DNA from: Saprospiraceae bacterium
GTDB lineage: Bacteria > Bacteroidota > Bacteroidia > Chitinophagales > Saprospiraceae
Length of the DNA: 64,000 nucleotides
Assembly (NCBI GenBank): GCA_020628645.1
Contig: JAHDES010000007.1
Location: 62,001 to 126,000, forward strand
Direction: 5' to 3'
This document shows, one piece after another, positions 6,623-15,404 of this stretch (positions are counted from its first letter, which is position 1; every line of letters starts with the position of its first letter). The notes below the pieces were generated by a model. It was not told where the DNA came from, searched no databases, and worked only from the letters and a program-made list of their open reading frames with translations. A program made the position numbers and the translations under genes.

Positions 6623-9268
6623 ATGAAAAATCAACAATTACGTTTTACTTTTCTGATCTTAATCGGTTTGTTCATAAATTGGACACTTACTGCACAAATC
6701 AGTGGAAAGGTAACTTCTGCCGATGAAGGCATGGGTTTGGTAGGAGTTACTGTAGTAGTAAAAGGAACGAGCATCGGTGCGATTTCAGATTTTGATGGTT
6801 CTTATACCATCGATGCAAAATCTGGAGATGTCTTAACTTTTTCGTACATCGGAATGATTAACCAAGAAGTTACTGTTGGCAATGCTTCTACACTAGATGT
6901 CGTTATGGCAGAGGATGCCACTACCTTATCTGATGTTATTATCACTGCAACTAGACAACCTATTCGAAAATTGGAAGCTACTACTGCTGTTAATGTAGTC
7001 AATGAAGTCCGATTGGAAGAAGCTAAACCTGAAGGTATTGCAGAAGCTATCAATGGAACGCCTGGTATGTACTCTAGTTTTTCTCAAGGCCGTTTTCGTG
7101 GAGCGATTTTCACCAGAGGTTTTCCTGATGGTTCTGGTAATGGATTAGTTTATACTGGTATTTTAATGGATGGATTACCAACGCTAGCGACTACTGCTCG
7201 ACCTCCTGATTTTGCACTTGGTATGGATCCAGGGGTTGAACGAGTTGAAGTCGTGAGAGGAAGTGCTGCTACTTTATTTGGTCGCTCATCTGCTGCTGGC
7301 GTTGTAAATGTTATTAATCGTACAGGCGGTACAGAGCATCATGGTTCTGTACGATTTACCAATTATAATAACAATACTTCTAGAGATGGATTTGACATGA
7401 AAATAGATGGTACGCTTCATGGCCCAATAAGTGACAATATTCGCTATAATGTTGGTGGATACTATGTCAATGACCGAGGTTTTAGAGATTTAGGGTATAA
7501 TGATAGAGGTGGTCAATTGAGAGCGAATGTTGACTTTTTATTAAACAATAATAGTAAACTTCGTGTCTTCGGTTCGTATGTAAATGTTTCTATTCAAAAT
7601 ATGATTGATATTCCTTTCGTTGTGAATACTTTCAAACCTAGAAATGGTTGGGAAACAACGAACTCTTTTTACTTCGAAGGTTTGGACGATTTGAGTTTCA
7701 ATGTGGTGAATAAAGGAGGAGAAGCTGAAACACGTAGTGTACAAGCCTTAAATGAAGATGGTAATTATGCGCGAGGTGGCAACTTTGGTGCTATGCTTGA
7801 TTATAATCTCAATGATAATTTGACGCTTTCTTACAAAGGTCGTTACCAAAGCTATGATCATGGTACAAAATTTAACTTAGGCGTTTCTACCTTTTATACG
7901 GATGCTCCTTTTAGTCATATCCGAGTATTGATTGATGGAGATGGCAATGACACGGATATTATGAATGAATTACGATTAACCTATACCATCGGTAGTCGTA
8001 ATAAGCATCGAATCAGTGTTGGAACGTTTCTTTCGCAAGGAAATTACACTCCTGAGACCTATAGTTTAGCAGGTTGGCATACCAACGACCGAGAGGCAGG
8101 TTTATCATTTCATGGTTTCTTCCCACCGCCTACTTTCCCTCCTCCAACGACAGGTTCTCCAGCAAGAGTTGATGAATACCAAATTAATACAACTGCCTTT
8201 TTCCTAGGTGATGAAATAAAATTTGGCGACAAGCTGACCACCAATATCGGTTTCCGATGGGATCGAGTACAAATGGATTTGCAAGGCTTCTATGATGAAG
8301 ATGCAGATGGTCGTATAGATGTTACCACTAGAGAAGAAGAGCATTCTGACTATAGCGCATCTATTGGATTCAACTATCTTTTGAGTGAACGTTCTGCCTT
8401 ATACGGCAATGCAGTAAGAGCCTATAGAATGCCCGACTATAGTGCCTATACTGCATTAAGAGCCTCAGCATTAACCTCAAAACCAACTATTGAAAATAAT
8501 GAAATCGTTAATAATTTTGAATTAGGCTATCGTACAGGCATTGGCGACTTAGGAATTGATGTTGCTGGTTTTTATACTAAAATTAATAATCGTTTAGCAA
8601 CTGTTTACGAAGGTGCCATTGCAACCCTGAAACCCCTTGGTACAAACCAAATCGTCGGTGGAGAATTGGCATTGACCTATGCACCTACTAGTGTAAAAGG
8701 TTTACTAGTTACTACAAGTCTTACTTTACAAAATGCTACCTTTTTAGATTTCAAAATCCCTGTATCTCGTTCCAATCCTAATGGTAATGCATTTGGTAAT
8801 ACCTATGTATTTGAAGGAACAGAAATGATTGATGATACAACTTCAGTAGATAATTACTCTATTGATTTACGAGGTAATCAACTACCAAGAGTACCTTCTA
8901 CCATTTGGAATTTCAATTTGGGGTATAACTCTAAATATTTTGGTGCAAATGTTGCTTCCAACCTCAACTTAGGACGTTTCCCTGATGCGACTAATGTATT
9001 TGAACAAGATCCATATTGGTTAGTTAATGCGGGACTTTATGGTCAGGTTCCCATTGGTGATAGTAATAGAATACGATTAACCTTGACCGTTAAAAACCTA
9101 TTAAATTCAGATACCGCCCTTCGAATGCTTTATGTTTCCGATAATGATGCCGCCTTGGGCATGAAGCAAGCACTCGAAGCTGATCCAAGTATCGGTGATG
9201 CTACTTATTTTACGGGGATACCGATTCTTCCACGTAGAATTTTGATCACCTTAGGGTACGACTTTTAA
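6623..9268 (+). CDS. TonB-dependent outer-membrane receptor
   Basis: An 881-residue receptor. Residues 1-25 form a signal peptide ending LTAQ. Residues about 26-112 are a carboxypeptidase-regulatory-like beta domain (ISGKVTSADEG, GVTVVVKGT, SYIGM), typical of Bacteroidota receptors. The plug domain follows (IITATRQP, AINGTPGM, MDPGVERVEVVRGSAATLFGRSSAAGVVNVINR), and the rest is a 22-strand-type barrel ending in an aromatic-rich strand with terminal Phe (RILITLGYDF). No SusD partner is present, so this is not a SusCD pair; the layout is that of siderophore or small aromatic-ligand receptors. It is placed inside the catabolic cluster behind operator C and probably imports the pathway substrate. 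A strong hairpin (9290-9327) follows the stop codon. Confidence 0.93.
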   Translation: MKNQQLRFTFLILIGLFINWTLTAQISGKVTSADEGMGLVGVTVVVKGTSIGAISDFDGSYTIDAKSGDVLTFSYIGMINQEVTVGNASTLDVVMAEDATTLSDVIITATRQPIRKLEATTAVNVVNEVRLEEAKPEGIAEAINGTPGMYSSFSQGRFRGAIFTRGFPDGSGNGLVYTGILMDGLPTLATTARPPDFALGMDPGVERVEVVRGSAATLFGRSSAAGVVNVINRTGGTEHHGSVRFTNYNNNTSRDGFDMKIDGTLHGPISDNIRYNVGGYYVNDRGFRDLGYNDRGGQLRANVDFLLNNNSKLRVFGSYVNVSIQNMIDIPFVVNTFKPRNGWETTNSFYFEGLDDLSFNVVNKGGEAETRSVQALNEDGNYARGGNFGAMLDYNLNDNLTLSYKGRYQSYDHGTKFNLGVSTFYTDAPFSHIRVLIDGDGNDTDIMNELRLTYTIGSRNKHRISVGTFLSQGNYTPETYSLAGWHTNDREAGLSFHGFFPPPTFPPPTTGSPARVDEYQINTTAFFLGDEIKFGDKLTTNIGFRWDRVQMDLQGFYDEDADGRIDVTTREEEHSDYSASIGFNYLLSERSALYGNAVRAYRMPDYSAYTALRASALTSKPTIENNEIVNNFELGYRTGIGDLGIDVAGFYTKINNRLATVYEGAIATLKPLGTNQIVGGELALTYAPTSVKGLLVTTSLTLQNATFLDFKIPVSRSNPNGNAFGNTYVFEGTEMIDDTTSVDNYSIDLRGNQLPRVPSTIWNFNLGYNSKYFGANVASNLNLGRFPDATNVFEQDPYWLVNAGLYGQVPIGDSNRIRLTLTVKNLLNSDTALRMLYVSDNDAALGMKQALEADPSIGDATYFTGIPILPRRILITLGYDF

Positions 9269-9289
9269 GTTTCGTATTAAATCTCACAA

Positions 9290-9327
9290 AACACAGGGCT
9301 CATTCTCATTGGAATAAGCCCTGTGTT
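9290..9327 (+). terminator. Rho-independent terminator after the TonB receptor
   Basis: Two 16-bp arms (9290-9305 and 9312-9327) pair with one mismatch around a 6-nt loop, with CAGGGCT/AGCCCTG at the core. A T-rich tract (CTTTAATTTT) follows. It separates the receptor from the DUF1838 lipoprotein gene. Confidence 0.8.
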
Positions 9328-9360
9328 CTTTAATTTTGAGTTTAGACTAAAATTTAAATT

Positions 9361-10293
9361 ATGCAAAAATTAATCCCCACTCTACTGCTTTCTTGCATCC
9401 TTTTGGTGTTTAGTACTTGTGATGCCGTACAACATTCCACTGCTGTAGTAGAAGATACTTCTACCCCTTCAGTCACTTCTTCTTTACATCTTGATTTAGA
9501 TAAAGCTGAAGATAATCTTACAGCCTTTGTTAAAGTAAGAGGATCGTTGACAGATAATGAAGAAGTCATTTATTATGCCAATGGAAAAATCTATGGATTT
9601 GTAGATGGCGAAAGAGATAAACCACTCATGGGGTTTGAAATGTATAATATCGCTCGTACGATTAAAACGGGTGAACATAGCTATGAATTGCTGACGAATG
9701 AAGTTTTACTTTATCTTGATTTAAAAACAGGAGAAGTATTGGAGAAATTTGAAAATCCTTATACTGAAAAAACGGTAGATGTACTACATGTTTGGAATTC
9801 ACCAGTGAATCAAAAATTTGCCTTAGAAGGTCGATTTGGTAAATGGGGTGTTAATCACAATAAATATGGCGAAGATATGATTTGTATGAATGCAGATGTA
9901 TTTCTTGCCTATCCTTCACCACTTAAAGTGGAAGAATTTCCTGAAAATTCTCAGTCTGATCTATATGAAGCCGCTGAATTATTCCAATTTTTCTTCTCTG
10001 AAGAAGCCATGAATGATCCCAATCAAAACAGTATCAATTGTACGATCTCTTGGACACGCATCGGCCCGTGGTTGCCTTGGCTCAATATGGGACAACGATC
10101 TGGTCGTATGGTTTATCAAGGGGCAGGTTATAAATTAATGGAAAAGGATTATAATACTATGCCAAAACTCCTTACCGATTATGTCATGGCAAACAATCCA
10201 AAATATCGCCACGCTCCTACCGAGTACTCCCATCCCAATGAAACCAGTTGGACCTACTTTAAGAAAATGGCCGCACAAAAAAAAGAAGATTAA
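9361..10293 (+). CDS. DUF1838 family lipoprotein
   Basis: A 310-residue protein. The N-terminus MQKLIPTLLLSCILLVFSTC is a hydrophobic signal with a relaxed lipobox (Cys20), suggesting a lipid-anchored periplasmic or surface protein. The body matches the DUF1838 pattern: FVKVRGSLTDNEEVIYYANGKIYGFVDGE, LMGFEMYNIART, LYLDLKTGEVLEKFENPYT, and a C-terminal GRMVYQGAGYKL...HAPTEY block. The biochemical role of DUF1838 is unknown. It sits between the terminators at 9290-9327 and 10296-10330, so it is a one-gene unit or partly read through from the receptor. Its position next to the receptor suggests work on the imported ligand outside the cytoplasm. Confidence 0.75.
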   Translation: MQKLIPTLLLSCILLVFSTCDAVQHSTAVVEDTSTPSVTSSLHLDLDKAEDNLTAFVKVRGSLTDNEEVIYYANGKIYGFVDGERDKPLMGFEMYNIARTIKTGEHSYELLTNEVLLYLDLKTGEVLEKFENPYTEKTVDVLHVWNSPVNQKFALEGRFGKWGVNHNKYGEDMICMNADVFLAYPSPLKVEEFPENSQSDLYEAAELFQFFFSEEAMNDPNQNSINCTISWTRIGPWLPWLNMGQRSGRMVYQGAGYKLMEKDYNTMPKLLTDYVMANNPKYRHAPTEYSHPNETSWTYFKKMAAQKKED

Positions 10294-10295
10294 TC

Positions 10296-10330
10296 AAAAA
10301 AGGGTAGTAATTGATTTGCTGCCCTTTTTA
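10296..10330 (+). terminator. Rho-independent terminator after the DUF1838 gene
   Basis: An A-rich arm with GGGTAG pairs with CTGCCC (one G-T wobble) followed by TTTTTA, forming a compact bidirectional-looking terminator 3 bp after the stop codon. Confidence 0.75.
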
Positions 10331-10342
10331 GTTTTAATGATT

Positions 10343-10393
10343 GGAGAAGTTTCCTAACTTCTCCTGAAAATATCAATCGAGCTTCCTAGCTCG
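10343..10393. repeat. Two tandem micro-hairpins with TCCT loops
   Basis: GGAGAAGTT-TCCT-AACTTCTCC (10343-10364) and CGAGCT-TCCT-AGCTCG (10378-10393) are perfect stem-loops with the same TCCT loop but different stems. They lie in the gap between convergent genes and may help end transcription from either side. Confidence 0.7.
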
Positions 10394-10427
10394 CAACTCC
10401 AACTCTTTCTTTTATTGAAGATCATCT

Positions 10428-10994
10428 TTATTTTATTCGCTTATAAATCAAAGGAGTATCATAAGGTGTCAATCGAACACCATCTTTTTCTAACAACTCC
10501 ATCACCTCTAAATAATCTAATGTCAAAGTTTCAATTAAGGTAAATCGTATCCCATTACCCAATTCGTTGGGATGATGTACCGTAAAATAGCCATCTTCAT
10601 GATAATGATAAATAGCAGGTTTAAACCGAGAACTCTCCTCTAATTCTTCATAATCAAAGTATAAATCTGCATTGGCATTCACGACCTCTTTTTTGTCCAA
10701 TCGAGTAGGAATCTGCATGGAATGTAAGCATACACTTTTACCATGATGGGGCTCTACAAAAAATAAAAGGGGCTTCACTTCCGTCTCTTTCTCTGGATAG
10801 GTGTAATAGCTTTCTTCCAAAATAAAAACACCATTTATTTCCGTTGGTATATTCCGAACGATGTGTGTACAATCCCTCGTCACATGCTTCGCATAAGGAT
10901 GTACTTGTTGCCCTGCAGCACGTTCTGCATCAATCTGTTCTTGATTATCAAGGTCGCCAATTAAGATTTGTTTGAATAATTCGATCCCATCCAT
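10428..10994 (-). CDS. Hypothetical protein, possible CpcT/CpeT-like barrel
   Basis: A 188-residue cytosolic-looking protein without a signal peptide. The opening FKQILIGDLDNQEQIDAERAAG and the strand-rich remainder (GVFILEESYYTYPEKETEVKPLLFFVEP) faintly recall CpcT/CpeT chromophore lyases, a calycin-fold group; this is a low-confidence resemblance. It begins 2 bp after the stop of the VOC lipoprotein gene and so is co-transcribed and probably coupled with it under operator D. No catalytic motif is apparent. A ligand-binding calycin would parallel the DUF3598-like protein at 5762-6247 in the same regulon. Confidence 0.55.
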   Translation of the reverse strand: MDGIELFKQILIGDLDNQEQIDAERAAGQQVHPYAKHVTRDCTHIVRNIPTEINGVFILEESYYTYPEKETEVKPLLFFVEPHHGKSVCLHSMQIPTRLDKKEVVNANADLYFDYEELEESSRFKPAIYHYHEDGYFTVHHPNELGNGIRFTLIETLTLDYLEVMELLEKDGVRLTPYDTPLIYKRIK

Positions 10995-10996
10995 AA

Positions 10997-12100
10997 TTAA
11001 GTCGGTTCAAAAATTTCTATCAAAAATCCATTGGGGGCCAACATCGTCATGACCTTTACCTTGCCTAAAATTGGATCATTGTAAACCATTGGTTCTTGTA
11101 AAATTTGAATATCCATCTTTTCAGCATTTGACTTTATTTCTTGAATATCTTTTGTTTTGAAGGTCCACATGCCCAATCCTCTATTGGGTACTTTTGGAGT
11201 TACGTCTAATTCGATATACTGTCCATCTTTATAATCTAAAAATAATAGATGATTATATGCATGACCTTTGGCATACACCAAAGCAAATCGAAAAGGCACA
11301 CCTTCTTCAATTCCTAATGCAGAACCTGGACTCGATTTCCATTCTCGGTCGGCTCTTAATTCTTGTCCTAAAACATCAGTTAAAAATTTCAAAAAGGTAT
11401 CTGAATCTTTGAGTACCATTGCGGAATATCCTGGCCCTCCTTTTTGTGTTAAGGAATCCACTGGTGCTAATTGATTCATCCCATCCTTACGCTCAATTCC
11501 GACAGCATGTAGATAGTCTGGTGCTTTATAAATGGTCTCAATATATCGATAAGAAGTACCGTCGCTTCGGGGTACGGTTCCTTCTTGTAAGGCAGCCATG
11601 GATTCAAAGCCTTTGGTTCGCAATTCTTTATCTAGTTGCTCTTGATTTAAATTTGGAAAACCCAAAGAAAAAGGCCCCAATTCTCGTGCACTCCAACTCT
11701 TATGTATAAGTGGGGTTTCTTTGTTCAATACCATTAATCGGATTTGAATCAACGATGGTACAGATGGACGATACAATCGGTAGGTTTCCCAATTAATATC
11801 TTTAGGAATATCCCAAAGTTGGCGTTGCTGCTGCTTTGTTGTTGCATCTACGGGAAGGGGTCCTTCCAAACTCATTCCCATTCCATCAACATAAAACTTC
11901 TTAATATCTTCTAAAGAAGTTGTAGCCAAAGTTGCCGTGTGCAAACCTCCAGTTAGAGCATCGGCAGCGTCGGAAGTAGGTGCTAAGGGATCTTTCGTTA
12001 CTATCTTTGAAGATGTATTATGAGTAGTATTTTCTTTCAATTGATTAGCGCAATTAGTCAACGAAATGATAAAAATAAGGCTAAGGAAAAAGTATTTCAT
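10997..12100 (-). CDS. Two-domain VOC/glyoxalase-fold lipoprotein
   Basis: About 367 residues from the ATG at 12100. An upstream in-frame start at 12130 would add ten residues, but 12100 puts the signal peptide at the N-terminus (MKYFFLSLIFIISLTNC, Cys17) and leaves room for operator D. Two vicinal-oxygen-chelate modules are seen: TGGLHTATLATTSLEDIKKFYVDGMGMSLEG in the first half, and GPGYSAMVLKDSDTFLKFLTDVLGQELR in the second, ending FLIEIFEPT. VOC proteins include glyoxalase I, extradiol dioxygenases and resistance proteins; lipoprotein forms are uncommon. It diverges from a second VOC lipoprotein at 12176, and the two probably make related periplasmic proteins. The metal-ligand set was not resolved. 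Confidence 0.78.
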   Translation of the reverse strand: MKYFFLSLIFIISLTNCANQLKENTTHNTSSKIVTKDPLAPTSDAADALTGGLHTATLATTSLEDIKKFYVDGMGMSLEGPLPVDATTKQQQRQLWDIPKDINWETYRLYRPSVPSLIQIRLMVLNKETPLIHKSWSARELGPFSLGFPNLNQEQLDKELRTKGFESMAALQEGTVPRSDGTSYRYIETIYKAPDYLHAVGIERKDGMNQLAPVDSLTQKGGPGYSAMVLKDSDTFLKFLTDVLGQELRADREWKSSPGSALGIEEGVPFRFALVYAKGHAYNHLLFLDYKDGQYIELDVTPKVPNRGLGMWTFKTKDIQEIKSNAEKMDIQILQEPMVYNDPILGKVKVMTMLAPNGFLIEIFEPT

Positions 12101-12135
12101 TATTTTGGTTTTAACACTCAAATTTATCAAAAAAT

Positions 12136-12170
12136 TAGTTAACTTTATAAATAATTAATCTAATTAACTA
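12136..12170. promoter_or_regulatory. Putative operator D, perfect inverted repeat
   Basis: The best copy of the repeat: TAGTTAA and TTAACTA are perfect 7-bp arms separated by 21 bp, with ATTAA at the conserved internal offset. It fills the 75-bp gap between the two divergent VOC lipoprotein genes and could control both operons. Confidence 0.6.
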
Positions 12171-12175
12171 TTTTG

Positions 12176-13282
12176 ATGCGGTGGATATTAGTTTTCGTAT
12201 TTATTACTTTATTTGTTAGTTGCCAAAATCAACAAAAGCAAGATATAAATTCAACTGTTAATACCATGAAATTCCCTAGCTTCCAACACAATTTACAGTT
12301 CGAAAATACATCTGTTGATACGCCCAGAGTTAAAGGATTTCAAGAAGTCATCTTTAGTGTTTCGGATATTGAAGCGGCTAAACAATTGTATCAAAAAGTC
12401 GCTGGATGGCAAGTCATTTATGAAGGAACAGGAAATTCCACACAAAATAGATTTTGGAAACTTCCAGCAGATATTCCTTCAAAAGAAGCTTTACTAAATA
12501 ATCCTAATGACAAAGAAGGTTTTTTGAGATTAGTACAATTTGAAAATGTCGATCAACAACAAATTCGCTCTAGTGGTCGCCCTTGGGACACAGGCGGCAT
12601 CTTCGATATTAACCTTCGTGCTAAAGATTTACAACAATCTTTTGAAGATTTTCAATTAGCAGGTTGGAATGGATATAGCGATCCTATTCGGTATCAGTTT
12701 GGTAAATTTGACGTTGCTGAAGTCGTCATGCAGGGAGATGATGGTATTGCCGTTGCGATGATGCAGCGCCACGCTCCCACTCTTGAAGGCTATCCCAATT
12801 TACGTAAGCTAAGTCATGTCTTTAATTCCACCCACATTAGCAAAGATGCAGATGCTGCACTGGATTTTTTTGTTAATAAATTAGGCTTTAAAATTTATAT
12901 GCAAACCAAAGGCATTGACCGCAAAGCTGGTAGAAATGTATTGGGTATTCCTCAAAACATCAATGATGATATCGAATTGCCAGTTTATATTGTACATCCT
13001 GAAGGTGTGAATTTTGGCTCTGTAGAATTTATCCAAATGAAAGGCTTAGAAGGAGAAAATTTTGAAAATTTAGCCGTCCCGCCCAATCTAGGGATATTAA
13101 TGCTACGCTTCCCTGTTTCAAATGCTGCTGCTTATGCAAAACAACTACAAGAAAGAGGAGTACAGTTGTACTGCCCTATCACAGAAATGATGCTAGAACC
13201 TTATGGCAAAGTCAATATATTTGCTGTTCGCTCACCAGATGGTGTTTGGTTAGAATTTATGGAATTAATAGAACAAGAATGA
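12176..13282 (+). CDS. Two-domain VOC/glyoxalase-fold lipoprotein
   Basis: A 368-residue protein starting at the ATG at 12176 (a TTG three bases earlier is less likely). MRWILVFVFITLFVSC is a lipoprotein signal with Cys16. The first VOC module has GFQEVIFSVSDIEAAKQLYQKVAGW, and the second has SHVFNSTHISKDADAALDFFVNKLGFKIY and ends DGVWLEFMEL. This is the same architecture as the divergent gene at 10997-12100, although the two are only distantly similar, which suggests an old duplication. It is the first gene of the large rightward operon; its stop overlaps the start of the HMG-CoA-lyase-like gene (ATGA). A periplasmic activity on a pathway intermediate, such as an aromatic or enol compound, is inference. 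Confidence 0.78.
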   Translation: MRWILVFVFITLFVSCQNQQKQDINSTVNTMKFPSFQHNLQFENTSVDTPRVKGFQEVIFSVSDIEAAKQLYQKVAGWQVIYEGTGNSTQNRFWKLPADIPSKEALLNNPNDKEGFLRLVQFENVDQQQIRSSGRPWDTGGIFDINLRAKDLQQSFEDFQLAGWNGYSDPIRYQFGKFDVAEVVMQGDDGIAVAMMQRHAPTLEGYPNLRKLSHVFNSTHISKDADAALDFFVNKLGFKIYMQTKGIDRKAGRNVLGIPQNINDDIELPVYIVHPEGVNFGSVEFIQMKGLEGENFENLAVPPNLGILMLRFPVSNAAAYAKQLQERGVQLYCPITEMMLEPYGKVNIFAVRSPDGVWLEFMELIEQE

Positions 13283-14181
13283 ACGTAATCATAGAAGAAC
13301 AAGGTTTACGAGATGGATTTCAAACGCTTTCTACCATCATTTCAACGGAACAAAAATTAGCGTATATTGACCGATTGGTAAATGCTGGCATTCAACGTAT
13401 ACAAGTCGCTTCTTTTGTCCATCCTCGACTCGTTCCACAAATGGCAGATGCAGATGAATTGTGCAAGCGCATCAACAAAAAAGAAGGCATTATTTACAGT
13501 GGTTTGGTCTTAAATTTAAAAGGAGTAGAACGCGGTATCAATGCAGGTTTAGATCACTTGGCTTGTTCTATTTCAGCAAGCGATACACACAGTCAAAAAA
13601 ATGCACGCAAGACCTTGTCAGAAGCAAAAGCAGCTTTCAAAGAAATGGTCAAATTAGCCCATCAAAATAATGTTAAAGTACGCGGCGGTATTCAATGCGC
13701 ATTTGGTTGTCGATATGAAGGTAAGATTCAAGTTTTACATGTTTTAGATATGGTGAAGCATCATCTAGATGAAGGTGTGGAAGAAATCGCGCTAGCGGAC
13801 AGTACGGGCATGGCAAACCCTCAAGCCCTACAGGATTTGATGCAAGAAGTTTTGGCTTTAGCTGAAGATAAACCCGTCATTCTTCATTTGCATAATACCG
13901 AGAATAAAGGTTTAGCCAATGTATATGCTGCATTGCTTGCAGGTGTTCGTTATTTTGATACCGCTTTTGGTGGATTAGGGGGGTGCCCTTTTATTAAAAG
14001 TGCGACAGGCAATATTGCGACAGAAGATACCGTACACCTACTTCATCAAATGGAGTATGAAACAGGAATTGACATTGGTAAAATTAGTGCCTTGAGCAAA
14101 GAATTAGAATCCTTATTAGGCCATGAATTACAAGGTCAATTGTACAAACTTTGGAACAAAACAGATATTAAAGTAGTATGA
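13279..14181 (+). CDS. HMG-CoA lyase-like enzyme (HMGL-like TIM barrel)
   Basis: A 300-residue enzyme. I start it at the ATG at 13279, which overlaps the previous stop as ATGA, because the family motif follows at once: IIEEQGLRDGFQ (catalytic Arg-Asp; usually LRDGLQ). Other HMG-CoA lyase hallmarks are IQVASFVHPRLVPQMAD, the metal-ligand pair LHLHNTENKG, and the catalytic-Cys loop GGLGGCPFIKSATGNIATED (usually GGCPYAxGASGN). The enzyme should cleave a 3-hydroxyacyl-CoA into acetyl-CoA or propionyl-CoA plus a ketoacid. The altered loop (KSATGN) argues for a substrate other than HMG-CoA. It lies between the VOC gene and the aconitase-type pair, with overlaps at both ends. Confidence 0.88.
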   Translation: MNVIIEEQGLRDGFQTLSTIISTEQKLAYIDRLVNAGIQRIQVASFVHPRLVPQMADADELCKRINKKEGIIYSGLVLNLKGVERGINAGLDHLACSISASDTHSQKNARKTLSEAKAAFKEMVKLAHQNNVKVRGGIQCAFGCRYEGKIQVLHVLDMVKHHLDEGVEEIALADSTGMANPQALQDLMQEVLALAEDKPVILHLHNTENKGLANVYAALLAGVRYFDTAFGGLGGCPFIKSATGNIATEDTVHLLHQMEYETGIDIGKISALSKELESLLGHELQGQLYKLWNKTDIKVV

Positions 14182-15404
14182 CCTTAGCTGAAAAAATATT
14201 ATCCAATCACCTCGGTCGATCCGTAAAAGCGGGTGATCTCATTATTACAGATGTAGATGGAGCAATGGCGACCGATACAACTGGTCCTTTTGCGATCAAA
14301 GCGTTTGAGGAAATGGGAGGTGGTCGTGTTTGGAATCCTGAAAAATGTGCATTAATCATAGATCATGCCGCACCAGCACCCAATGAACGCATTGCTAATT
14401 TACATAGCTTGATGCGACAATTTGCTAAGGAAAAGGGTATTCGCTTATTTGAAATTGGAGAAGGAATTTGTCATCAAGTTATGGTAGAACATCAATTTGT
14501 CCGACCGGGTGATATATTTATGGGAGCTGATTCTCACACACCTACTTATGGTGCATTGGGAGCGATGGCTTGTGGAGTGGGTTCGACGGATCTAGCAGCA
14601 GTACTCAAGACGGGAAAGATTTGGCTAAAAGTTCCTGAGACCATTCGTATCATCTGTAATGGTTATTTACAAGAAGGTGTTACAGCGAAAGATTTAATTT
14701 TGTATTTGGTGGGTAAAATAAGTATCTCAGGTGCGACCTATCAATCTGTAGAATTTCATGGAGAAGCCTTTGAGAATATGACACTCGCTAGTCGGATGAC
14801 CATCGCTAATATGGTGGCTGAAATGGGGGGCAAAACAGGGTTTGTACATCCAAAAGGCTTGCAATTAGATTATTCATTCGATGCAATTTATCCTGATGCG
14901 AATGCCCATTATGTTCAAACTTTTGAGTTTGATGTTAGCAATCTCCAAGCCCAAATCAGTAGCCCTGAAAGTCCTGATAATGTAGAAAATATCCATGCTC
15001 ATGAAGGACAAAAAATTGATTATGCTTTTATCGGTACCTGTTGTAATGGTCGATTAGAAGATTTGCAAATTGCTGCACAAATTTTAAAAGGTAATCGTAT
15101 TGCTGAAGGCGTACGCTTTGTCATTGCGCCTGCCTCTCGCTCAGTGCTATTGGATGCCATATCGGATGGAACTTTACAAACTTTAATAGAAGCAGGTGCC
15201 GCTATTATCAATCCAGGTTGTGGACCCTGTGTAGGTACACATCAAGGTGTTCCTGCTAATGATGAGGTCGTCATTTCTGCGGCCAATCGAAATTTTAAAG
15301 GACGCATGGGTAATCCTAATTCTAATATTTATCTAGGTGCTCCCGCTACTGTGGCGGCTTCTGCGCTAGAAGGTAAAATTACCAATCCAAAAAAATATTT
15401 ATGA
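14178..15404 (+). CDS. LeuC-like aconitase-family large subunit (second copy)
   Basis: A 408-residue [4Fe-4S] hydro-lyase large subunit. Cluster Cys residues occur in FIGTCCNGRLEDLQIA and NPGCGPCVGTHQG. FMGADSHTPTYGALGAMACGVGSTD and AANRNFKGRMGNPNS are further family blocks. It overlaps the lyase gene by 4 bp (ATGA) and the small-subunit gene by 4 bp. Sequence-wise it belongs with LeuC/HacA/dimethylmaleate-hydratase-type enzymes. It differs clearly from the copy at 3190-4458, so the two pairs probably act on two different hydroxy acids of the pathway. Leucine synthesis is unlikely because no leuA or leuB is present. Confidence 0.9.
   Translation: MTLAEKILSNHLGRSVKAGDLIITDVDGAMATDTTGPFAIKAFEEMGGGRVWNPEKCALIIDHAAPAPNERIANLHSLMRQFAKEKGIRLFEIGEGICHQVMVEHQFVRPGDIFMGADSHTPTYGALGAMACGVGSTDLAAVLKTGKIWLKVPETIRIICNGYLQEGVTAKDLILYLVGKISISGATYQSVEFHGEAFENMTLASRMTIANMVAEMGGKTGFVHPKGLQLDYSFDAIYPDANAHYVQTFEFDVSNLQAQISSPESPDNVENIHAHEGQKIDYAFIGTCCNGRLEDLQIAAQILKGNRIAEGVRFVIAPASRSVLLDAISDGTLQTLIEAGAAIINPGCGPCVGTHQGVPANDEVVISAANRNFKGRMGNPNSNIYLGAPATVAASALEGKITNPKKYL

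Noticed and set aside
6623-9268. SusC-type polysaccharide uptake system
   Set aside because: No SusD partner or glycoside hydrolase is near, and the receptor is shorter than typical SusC.
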